Shown here: positions 1 to 4,859 of the stretch, piece after piece
How positions within the stretch are numbered: position 1 is the stretch's first letter
Layout: the number at the start of each line of letters is the position of its first letter
Assembly: GCA_948560485.1 (NCBI GenBank)
Contig: CAOXUF010000194.1
Location: forward strand, 1 to 5,018
DNA: 5,018 bases
Direction: 5' to 3'
From: an uncultured Eubacterium sp.
GTDB lineage: Bacteria; Bacillota_A; Clostridia; Lachnospirales; Lachnospiraceae
Program-made: the position numbers and the translations under genes
Notes under the pieces: model-generated
Database searches by the model: none
What the model saw: the letters and a program-made list of their open reading frames with translations, nothing else
Told to the model about the DNA's origin: nothing

Positions 1-985
1 AAAACTGACTTAACTGGGAAATAGGAGCAGTATCACCGATACAGTCGAATCCGGTGTCTGGACCAATTAAATCATACATCTTCGCATTGGTATTGCGCAT
101 CACACCATAGTGAAGCTGCATCGCCCATCCAAGCGTATGATATTCTTTTGCCATGAAAAGAAGGCACATTGTCTTATATTTTAAAATTTGTTCAGAAGTA
201 AGAGATACTCCACTGAATGCTGACAATAAGATTTCATTTATTTCTTCTTCCGAGGCAGGATTGTACATTACATAAGGCAGACTGTGGTCTGAAAGAACAC
301 AGCCAAGGTTCTTAAAATACTGCAGTCTGTTCTTAATAGCAGTTTTTAAAGAATTCCAGTCAGAAATGTTTACGCCGCTGACTTTGGATAATTGAGTAAT
401 ATAGTTCTTAAAAGAAGTTGAGCTGATATCCAGTATTTTGTCCGGCCTCCATGCAGGAAGAACCTTTACAGGAAAGCCACTGTCTGCAATCTGCTGATGC
501 CATTGTAAAGAATCAACAGGGTCATCTGTAGTACAGATAATTTTTACGTTAGAAGATAAAATAATATCTTTTGCAGACATAGTTTTTAATTTCCTGTTAC
601 ACAATTCCCAGACTTCAGGAGCAGTTTCAGGTGTTAAAACACCATCGTATCCAAAATATTTTTTTAATTCCAGATGCGACCAATGATAAAGAGGATTGCC
701 AATCAGGCGTGGCAGAACCTCTGCCCATTTTAAAAATTTATCGTAGTCTGAAGCATCTCCTGTAATATATTTTTCTTCAACGCCACAGGCACGCATTTGT
801 CTCCACTTATAATGGTCCCCACCAAGCCATAAAGAAGTAATTGTATCAAACTTCTTGTCTTCGGCAATATCTCTTGCCTCTATATGACAGTGATAGTCAA
901 TGATAGGCAGATTCTTGGCATGTTCCAAATAAAGTTTTTTTGCACAGTCTGAATGCAGTAAAAAATCATCTTTTAAAAATTCCAT
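1..985 (-). CDS. uxaC: Uronate isomerase (glucuronate isomerase), 3' end cut off by the window edge
   Basis: Catalyses D-glucuronate to D-fructuronate (and usually D-galacturonate to D-tagaturonate), the cytoplasmic entry step of hexuronate breakdown. The visible 328 residues match the UxaC family from its start. They include the metal-binding HCH at residues 32-34, GDHYKWRQMR at 56-65, GNPLYHWSHLEL at 96-107, TTDDP at 152-156, LPAWRPDK at 176-183, SDH at 232-234 and the C-terminal-half signature RNTN...GPDTGFD at 297-314. The family is usually about 465-470 residues, so some 140 C-terminal residues lie off the left edge. The ATG at 983-985 is set by a GGAG at 991-994 (read on the minus strand), 5 nt upstream. 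It starts 27 nt after the LacI-type regulator stop with no terminator between, so the two are probably co-transcribed. No internal stop or frameshift is seen. Identification is secure; the choice between glucuronate and galacturonate is inferred from the uxuA/uxuB neighbours. Confidence 0.96.
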   Translation of the reverse strand, partial: MEFLKDDFLLHSDCAKKLYLEHAKNLPIIDYHCHIEARDIAEDKKFDTITSLWLGGDHYKWRQMRACGVEEKYITGDASDYDKFLKWAEVLPRLIGNPLYHWSHLELKKYFGYDGVLTPETAPEVWELCNRKLKTMSAKDIILSSNVKIICTTDDPVDSLQWHQQIADSGFPVKVLPAWRPDKILDISSTSFKNYITQLSKVSGVNISDWNSLKTAIKNRLQYFKNLGCVLSDHSLPYVMYNPASEEEINEILLSAFSGVSLTSEQILKYKTMCLLFMAKEYHTLGWAMQLHYGVMRNTNAKMYDLIGPDTGFDCIGDTAPISQLSQF

Positions 986-1012
986 ATAAACTCCAATCTG
1001 TTTTCAAATATC

Positions 1013-2014
1013 TTATAAGTCTGATGTTCCACGCTCGATATACTCTGCGGAAACAATTGTTTTGCGGGGAACACGCTGACCGCTCAAAATATTCATGACA
1101 GAGTTTACGGTATTGGAGCAGACAAATTCTAATTTGTTGTCCAATGTGGATAATTCCGGTTCACAGCAAATACCGACTTTGGAATTGTTATATCCTATAA
1201 TGGAGAACTGGTTAGGGACAGAAAGACCAAGTGTTCCTGCAAATTTATGTGCGGAAACAGCAAGTTCATCGTCCCCTGCGATGACACAGTCAAACTGATA
1301 TGTGTTTTCATAATAGGATAATAACATCTCTTTTGTATCAGAAATGCTGCCATGGTAATAAATCATCTGCTCCTTTTTTAAAGGAATACTTTTATCGGAA
1401 AGAGCTTTTTTAAAACCTTCAGATTTTTGTCTTCCGCTATATGATAAAGAGCGGCATAAGAACAGAGGCTTTTCAAACCCTTTATTTAGCAAATTTGTCG
1501 TAACATTTAAAATAGCCTCAAAGTCATTGCATAAAGTACAGTAAATATTTGGTGAGTCAATATATCCGTTTACAGATACAATTGGTACTTCATTAGAGGC
1601 ATCAATTAAGTACTGGTTGTCTTTTTCATCCGGTTCTATAAATGTAGAACCTACTAGAACTACCACATCTACCTTTTTAGAAAGGAGCAATTTCAGATAG
1701 TTTTGCCGGTTAGACAACTCATATCCGGTACAGCAAAGAAGACAATCATATCCGTTCTCTCTAAATCCATGTTCTAAGTAAGAGATGGCATTTGCCAGAA
1801 AGTGGTCGGAACAGTCAGCACACAATAGACCAATTGTATGCATCGTGTTATTGGTAAGACCTCTTGCAAAAGCATTTGGCATATAACCGGTTTCTTTCAT
1901 GATTGCTTCAACTTTTTTTCTTGTTTTTTCACTTACATTATCAGAGCCGTTTAAAACCCTGGAAACAGTGGCGATAGAAACCCCTGCTTTTTCTGAAATA
2001 TCATATATATTCAT
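1013..2014 (-). CDS. LacI-family transcriptional regulator of the hexuronate operons
   Basis: A 333-residue DNA-binding repressor of normal LacI/GalR length, probably a functional counterpart of Bacillus ExuR. The helix-turn-helix is at residues 3-22, with recognition segment VSIATVSRVLN. The hinge helix PNAFARGL (46-53) carries the minor-groove leucine at 53. A periplasmic-binding-protein-like effector domain follows from about residue 59. In that domain, Lys197 stands three residues before Gly200, where LacI has effector-contact Arg197, and the usual GYDD is GYNN (274-277). The HTH closely resembles CcpA, which fits the cre-like palindromes in its own upstream region. The protein has 12 cysteines, including three CxxC pairs (65/68, 91/94, 159/162), which is many for this family. 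The start is the ATG at 2012-2014 with GGAGAG 4 nt upstream; MNIYDIS is the normal family N-terminus. It leads the leftward operon ahead of uxaC. The effector is unknown; a hexuronate or pathway intermediate is likely by context. Confidence 0.93.
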   Translation of the reverse strand: MNIYDISEKAGVSIATVSRVLNGSDNVSEKTRKKVEAIMKETGYMPNAFARGLTNNTMHTIGLLCADCSDHFLANAISYLEHGFRENGYDCLLCCTGYELSNRQNYLKLLLSKKVDVVVLVGSTFIEPDEKDNQYLIDASNEVPIVSVNGYIDSPNIYCTLCNDFEAILNVTTNLLNKGFEKPLFLCRSLSYSGRQKSEGFKKALSDKSIPLKKEQMIYYHGSISDTKEMLLSYYENTYQFDCVIAGDDELAVSAHKFAGTLGLSVPNQFSIIGYNNSKVGICCEPELSTLDNKLEFVCSNTVNSVMNILSGQRVPRKTIVSAEYIERGTSDL

Positions 2015-2018
2015 ATCA

Positions 2019-2024
2019 CTCTCC
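2019..2024 (-). promoter_or_regulatory. Ribosome binding site that fixes the regulator start
   Basis: GGAGAG on the minus strand lies 4 nt before the ATG at 2012-2014 (6 nt from the GGAG core). The reading frame stays open a further 18 codons upstream to a TTG at 2066-2068, but that codon has no purine-rich sequence before it and the extension does not fit LacI-family N-termini. The site therefore decides for the shorter 333-residue protein. Confidence 0.8.
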
Positions 2025-2084
2025 GTTCTGTGCAGCACGTGGCACGATAAAGTACAAAAAAGTTTCAATTTATATGTGTTACTT

Positions 2085-2100
2085 ATGTAACTGCTTACAT
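2085..2100. promoter_or_regulatory. Putative LacI-type operator O2 at the regulator promoter
   Basis: The imperfect palindrome ATGTAACTGCTTACAT has a 14-bp core (2086-2099) that matches the perfect operator at 2211-2224 at 12 of 14 positions. On the minus strand one half, TGTAAGC, is intact and the other has two changes, so the central CpG is lost. It begins about 7 bp after the minus-strand -10 box, over the expected start of transcription, where a bound repressor would block the regulator's own promoter. An overlapping inverted repeat, GTTAC-TTAT-GTAAC (2078-2091), shares its outer half. Function is inferred from similarity and position. Confidence 0.7.
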
Positions 2101-2106
2101 TAACGA

Positions 2107-2135
2107 ATTATACTATAATACAAAAGATATTACAA
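2107..2135 (-). promoter_or_regulatory. Predicted promoter of the regulator-uxaC operon
   Basis: On the minus strand the -35 hexamer is TTGTAA (2130-2135, 4/6 to consensus) and the -10 hexamer is a perfect TATAAT (2107-2112), with a 17-bp spacer. Transcription should start near 2100, giving a leader of about 86 nt before the regulator ATG. Operator O2 sits directly on this start, which predicts autorepression. The leader also contains a short GTGC/GCAC inverted repeat (2030-2033 with 2042-2045) around a CACGTG; this looks too weak to call a regulatory RNA. Confidence 0.7.
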
Positions 2136-2143
2136 TGAAAAAA

Positions 2144-2160
2144 TGTAAGAGAGATGTAAG
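2144..2160 (+). repeat. Pair of TGTAAG half-sites 11 bp apart
   Basis: TGTAAG occurs at 2144-2149 and again at 2155-2160, in the same orientation and exactly 11 bp apart. It equals the left arm of the perfect operator at 2211-2224. Another pair with the same spacing is TGTAAA at 2200 and TGTAAG at 2211. The pair lies between the two promoters, upstream of both. These may be auxiliary contact sites or remnants of operators; the sequence shows only the repetition and phasing. Confidence 0.5.
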
Positions 2161-2174
2161 TAAAAAGTAAAAAG
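2161..2174 (+). repeat. Tandem TAAAAAG x2, A-rich stretch upstream of the uxuA -35
   Basis: Two perfect copies of the 7-mer TAAAAAG stand in tandem and end 4 bp before the -35 box of the uxuA promoter. The position and A-richness resemble an UP element, which contacts the RNA polymerase alpha subunit, but in such an AT-rich region it could be simple composition. Confidence 0.35.
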
Positions 2175-2178
2175 ATAA

Positions 2179-2207
2179 TTGACATTAAATAAAAATTAAT
2201 GTAAATT
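2179..2207 (+). promoter_or_regulatory. Predicted promoter of the uxuA-uxuB-kdgA-kdgK operon
   Basis: A perfect -35 box TTGACA (2179-2184) is followed after 17 bp by the -10 box TAAATT (2202-2207, 4/6). Transcription should start near 2214, leaving a leader of about 41 nt before the uxuA start. The perfect operator O1 begins 3 bp after the -10 box, so repressor binding would cover the start of transcription. A strong -35 with a weaker -10 suits a promoter that is tightly repressed and then fully induced. No other plausible promoter precedes the downstream genes. Confidence 0.75.
2182..2202. repeat. Perfect 7+7 inverted repeat across the uxuA promoter spacer
   Basis: ACATTAA (2182-2188) and TTAATGT (2196-2202) form perfect arms around a 7-nt centre, running from the -35 box to the first base of the -10 box. 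A further ACATTAA occurs at 2097-2103, overlapping operator O2. It could be a second regulator's site or part of an extended repressor contact region. Inverted repeats of this size do also arise by chance in AT-rich DNA. Confidence 0.4.
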
Positions 2208-2210
2208 TAT

Positions 2211-2224
2211 TGTAAGCGCTTACA
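2211..2224. promoter_or_regulatory. Perfect LacI/CcpA-type operator O1 at the uxuA promoter
   Basis: TGTAAGCGCTTACA is a perfect 14-bp palindrome with the central CpG at which LacI-family hinge helices insert. It covers roughly -4 to +11 of the predicted uxuA transcript, a classic position for repression. It also satisfies the cre consensus TGWAANCGNTNWCA bound by CcpA, so it may answer to the local regulator, to CcpA, or to both. The similar O2 site at the regulator promoter supports the local regulator as at least one ligand. Confidence 0.85.
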
Positions 2225-2238
2225 GCAAGTGCAGGATG

Positions 2239-2246
2239 AAAGGAAG
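2239..2246 (+). promoter_or_regulatory. Ribosome binding site that selects a TTG start for uxuA
   Basis: AAAGGAAG ends 8 nt before the TTG at 2255. An in-frame GTG at 2246 overlaps the site itself, and the ATG at 2261 would be 14 nt away, which is too far. The same AAAGGAAG precedes uxuB. The site therefore points to TTG as initiator. Confidence 0.75.
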
Positions 2247-2254
2247 TGATTTGT

Positions 2255-3325
2255 TTGAAGATGACATTTCGATGGTATGGAATGGAAGATTCTATTACAC
2301 TTGAACAGATTCGTCAGATACCGGGAGTGTCCGGAGTGGTTACAGCAGTTTATGATGTGGAACCGGGAAACGTCTGGCCGAGAGAGAGCATACAGTGTTT
2401 GAAAGATGAGGTAGAATCCAATGGATTAAAGATGGAAGTCATTGAAAGTGTACCGGTTCATGAAGATATAAAATTAGGAAGAGGAAGATATAAAAAATAC
2501 ATAGAAAATTATAAAGAGAATATTAGAAGACTGGCAGAGGCAGGAGTGAAGTGTATCTGTTACAATTTTATGCCGGTTTTTGATTGGACGAGATCCGGAT
2601 TGGACCAGCCTTTAGAGGATGGTTCGAATGCATTAGTATATTACAAAAAAGACGTGGATAAAATGGATCCTACGAAGATGACACTGCCCGGATGGGATGC
2701 TTCCTACACTCCAAAAGAAATGGCAGAGTTAATAGATGCATACAAGTCTTTAGGAGAAGAAGGTCTGTGGAAGAATCTAGAGTACTTTATTAAAGAGATT
2801 ATTCCGGTAGCAATAGAATGCGATGTGAATATGGGAATACATCCGGATGATCCGCCTTGGCCTATTTTTGGTATTCCACGAATTATAACGAATGAAAAAA
2901 ATATTGACCGGTTTTTGGACTTATATAACGACAGCCACCATGGATTGACATTATGCACAGGCAGTTTAGGATGTTTGACTGACAATGATATACCAAGGAT
3001 GATGAAGAAGTATGGAGAACAAAACAGAATATGTTTTGCCCATATCAGAAATATAAAAATATTGGAAGACGGTTCTTTTGAAGAAAGCGGTCACTTGTCG
3101 GAAAATGGAAGTCTTGATATGGCAGAGGTGTTGAAAGCTTTACACAGCACAGGGTTTGACGGATATATCAGACCTGACCATGGCAGAATGATTTGGGGGG
3201 AACAGGGTAAGCCCGGATATGGTCTGTATGACAGGGCATTGGGTGCTGCCTATATTAATGGTATCTGGGAGACATTAGAGAAAAACAATAATCAGATAAA
3301 TAAAGGGAATTGCAGAGCAGGATAG
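2255..3325 (+). CDS. uxuA: D-mannonate dehydratase
   Basis: Removes water from D-mannonate to give 2-keto-3-deoxy-D-gluconate; a cytoplasmic, metal-dependent (Mn2+/Fe2+) TIM-barrel enzyme. At 356 residues it has the length of the short Bacillus-type UxuA (E. coli's is near 394). The N-terminus MKMTFRWYG followed by the VSGVVTAVYDVEPGNVWP region is typical. Expected metal ligands are present: His196 in MGIHPDDPPWP, Cys234 in LCTGSLG, His263 in FAHIRNI and Asp308 in IRPDHGRMIWGE (numbered from the TTG start). I start at TTG 2255 because AAAGGAAG lies 8 nt upstream and because the product then begins MKM, as in relatives; ATG 2261 would lose two residues. It is the first gene of the rightward operon, under operator O1. 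Its stop is 15 nt before uxuB. No defects are seen. Confidence 0.97.
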   Translation: MKMTFRWYGMEDSITLEQIRQIPGVSGVVTAVYDVEPGNVWPRESIQCLKDEVESNGLKMEVIESVPVHEDIKLGRGRYKKYIENYKENIRRLAEAGVKCICYNFMPVFDWTRSGLDQPLEDGSNALVYYKKDVDKMDPTKMTLPGWDASYTPKEMAELIDAYKSLGEEGLWKNLEYFIKEIIPVAIECDVNMGIHPDDPPWPIFGIPRIITNEKNIDRFLDLYNDSHHGLTLCTGSLGCLTDNDIPRMMKKYGEQNRICFAHIRNIKILEDGSFEESGHLSENGSLDMAEVLKALHSTGFDGYIRPDHGRMIWGEQGKPGYGLYDRALGAAYINGIWETLEKNNNQINKGNCRAG

Positions 3326-3340
3326 AAAGGAAGAAGTTAT

Positions 3341-4186
3341 ATGAAGTTATCATTAACATCAGGAATAAAAGGAAAAGTTATAGTGATTACCGGTGCAGGT
3401 GGTGTTTTATGTTCCGTGTTTGCAGAAGCATTGGCAAAAGCAGGTGCAAAGGTTGCCATGCTGGATATTAATGAGAATGCAGTACGAATGAATGCAGAAC
3501 AGATTGTAAACAACGGAGGATGTGCTAAGGGATATCAATGTAATGTATTAGAGAAAAAGAGTATACAGAAGGTGCATAATAAAATATTAGAAGAACTTGG
3601 AAAGTGCGATATTTTAATCAATGGAGCAGGAGGCAATAATCCGCAGGCTACGACTGATATGGAATATTTTCAGGTGGAAACGATGGAAGGTTCAAAAACT
3701 TTTTTCGATTTAGAAGTAGAGGGAATTGAAAAAGTATTTAATTTAAATTATTTGGGAAGTGTTATTCCAACACAGGTGTTTGCAAAGGATATGATTGACC
3801 GAAAAGGCTGCAGCATTATTAATATCTCCAGTATGAATGCCTACACACCATTGACAAAGATTGTGGCTTATAGTGGTGCAAAAGCAGCAATATCTAATTA
3901 TACTCAGTGGCTGGCTGTTCATTTTTCAAAAGTGGGAATCAGATGTAATGCCATTGCACCGGGATTTTTTGTAACGAAACAGAATGAGAAACTGCTGTTT
4001 CATGATGATGGTACGCCGACAGACCGAACGGGAAAAATTTTAAACAGCACTCCGATGGGACGTTTTGGTGAACCGGAAGAGTTGATTGGAACACTGATGT
4101 TCTTATGCAACGATAATTTATCAGGATTTATTAACGGAGTCGTAGTTCCTGTAGATGGTGGATTTTCAGCATATTCAGGTGTTTAA
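3341..4186 (+). CDS. uxuB: D-mannonate oxidoreductase (fructuronate reductase), SDR family
   Basis: Interconverts D-fructuronate and D-mannonate with a nicotinamide cofactor, linking UxaC to UxuA. This 281-residue protein is a short-chain dehydrogenase like Bacillus UxuB (YjmF), not the long polyol-type UxuB of E. coli. The Rossmann start is VIVITGAGGVLCSVF (13-27). The second beta strand ends in Asp42, which favours NAD(H) over NADP(H). NGAGG is at 94-98, and the catalytic residues are Asn136, Ser164, Tyr177 and Lys181 (YSGAK), with APG at 206-208 and a C-terminal PVDGGF. In the usual TGxxxGxG motif the last two glycines are Val22 and Cys24; GGVLC/G variants are, as I recall, characteristic of this subfamily. 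The ATG has AAAGGAAG (3326-3333) 7 nt upstream. It is followed by a small hairpin and then kdgA. The specific substrate is inferred from subfamily resemblance and from lying between uxuA and kdgA. Confidence 0.92.
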   Translation: MKLSLTSGIKGKVIVITGAGGVLCSVFAEALAKAGAKVAMLDINENAVRMNAEQIVNNGGCAKGYQCNVLEKKSIQKVHNKILEELGKCDILINGAGGNNPQATTDMEYFQVETMEGSKTFFDLEVEGIEKVFNLNYLGSVIPTQVFAKDMIDRKGCSIINISSMNAYTPLTKIVAYSGAKAAISNYTQWLAVHFSKVGIRCNAIAPGFFVTKQNEKLLFHDDGTPTDRTGKILNSTPMGRFGEPEELIGTLMFLCNDNLSGFINGVVVPVDGGFSAYSGV

Positions 4187-4197
4187 GGCAGAGCCTT
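4185..4197 (+). other. Small intercistronic hairpin after uxuB
   Basis: AAGGC (4185-4189) pairs with GCCTT (4193-4197) around the 3-nt loop AGA, starting inside the uxuB stop codon. The stem is only 5 bp and no U-run follows, so it is not a terminator. At 39 nt, the uxuB-kdgA gap is the widest in this operon and the hairpin occupies part of it. It might protect or separate the upstream message, or mean nothing. Confidence 0.35.
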
Positions 4198-4225
4198 TCA
4201 TATTAGAAAAAGATGGAGAGTATAG

Positions 4226-4858
4226 ATGGATATTTTCACAAGAATAAGAGAGGCCGGTATTATACCGGTGATTACGGTAAATGACGAGGAACAGGCAGTT
4301 TTGTTAGCAGAGGCATTAAGAAAAGGAAATATGAACTGTATTGAAGTTACTCTTCGTACAGAAAAAGCATTGAAGGCCATTGCCGTTATAAAAGAAAAAT
4401 TTTCTGACTGCACTGTTGGAGCAGGAACAGTACTCACGATAGAACAGGCTAACGAAGCAATTGCTGTGGGGGCAGATTTTATTGTAAGTCCCGGTTCAAA
4501 TCCGAGGGTAATTGATTTTTGTAAAAAAGAAAATATAACGATTATTCCGGGTGTGGCAACGCCGAGTGAAATCGAAAAGGATCTGGAAATGGGAATTAAA
4601 GTGATGAAGTTCTTTCCGGCAGAGATATGTGGCGGATTAAACATGATAAAAGCAATGTCAGCACCTTATGGTGATGTGATGTTTATGCCAACCGGAGGAA
4701 TTAATGAAACAAACGTAAAAGCCTATTTAGAAAATAATAAGGTTATTGCCTGTGGAGGCAGCTGGATGGTGCAAAATCAGTTGATTGAACAAAAAGATTT
4801 TGGTGAGATAACAAGGCTGGCTGCAAGAGCCATGAGCATTGTAAGCGAGGTGAGATAA
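4226..4858 (+). CDS. kdgA: KDPG aldolase (2-keto-3-deoxy-6-phosphogluconate aldolase)
   Basis: Cleaves KDPG to pyruvate and glyceraldehyde-3-phosphate, the last step of the pathway; the family (Eda/KdgA) often also acts on 4-hydroxy-2-oxoglutarate. At 210 residues it has the full family length and is a class I aldolase with a TIM-barrel fold. Visible hallmarks are IIPVI near the N-terminus, the proton-transfer Glu40 in IEVTLRT, VGAGTVLT (64-71), SPG at 88-90, PGVATPSE (108-115), the Schiff-base Lys128 in MKFFPAE, the phosphate-binding PTGGI (155-159) and the late CGGSWM. The ATG has GGAGAG (4215-4220) 5 nt upstream. The gene ends one base before kdgK, whose ribosome binding site lies in its last codons, so the two are probably translationally coupled. 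The product also serves any other KDG-producing route in the cell. No defects are seen. Confidence 0.96.
   Translation: MDIFTRIREAGIIPVITVNDEEQAVLLAEALRKGNMNCIEVTLRTEKALKAIAVIKEKFSDCTVGAGTVLTIEQANEAIAVGADFIVSPGSNPRVIDFCKKENITIIPGVATPSEIEKDLEMGIKVMKFFPAEICGGLNMIKAMSAPYGDVMFMPTGGINETNVKAYLENNKVIACGGSWMVQNQLIEQKDFGEITRLAARAMSIVSEVR
4847..4853 (+). promoter_or_regulatory. Ribosome binding site of kdgK, inside the end of kdgA
   Basis: GAGGTGA lies within the last codons of kdgA, 6 nt before the kdgK ATG at 4860. It is among the best ribosome binding sites in the window and fits coupled translation of aldolase and kinase. Confidence 0.75.
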
Positions 4859-4859
4859 T

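Noticed and set aside
986..1012. Terminator or promoter between the regulator and uxaC
   Set aside because: The 27-nt gap holds only the uxaC ribosome binding site and AT-rich sequence, with no stem-loop plus U-run, so the genes look co-transcribed.
1095..1298. Short plus-strand open frame opposite the regulator gene
   Set aside because: It is fully inside the regulator on the other strand, has no recognisable domain and is best explained as a shadow frame.
2015..2068. N-terminal extension of the regulator to a TTG at 2066-2068
   Set aside because: No ribosome binding site precedes this TTG, the 18 added residues do not resemble LacI-family N-termini, and the ATG at 2012-2014 has GGAGAG at good spacing.
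1899..2090. Short plus-strand open frame across the regulator 5' end
   Set aside because: It overlaps the HTH-coding region and the regulator's leader antisense. Its hydrophobic look comes from reversed coding sequence, and nothing supports translation.
2114..2119. Perfect TATAAT on the plus strand as a second uxuA promoter
   Set aside because: No acceptable -35 hexamer lies 16-18 bp upstream (sequence there is CTGCTT-like), and it almost abuts the minus-strand TATAAT at 2107-2112, so it is probably a by-product of AT-rich sequence.
2704..2985. Minus-strand open frame inside uxuA
   Set aside because: It is entirely antisense to the metal-site region of uxuA and has no family resemblance.
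4198..4644. 148-codon minus-strand open frame opposite kdgA
   Set aside because: It is antisense to a clear KDPG aldolase. The serine/isoleucine-rich product has no recognisable domain.
4840..4853. TGTAAGCG at the end of kdgA as an intragenic operator
   Set aside because: Only the left arm matches the operator; the right arm is AGGTGA instead of CTTACA. The segment is explained by coding sequence and the kdgK ribosome binding site.
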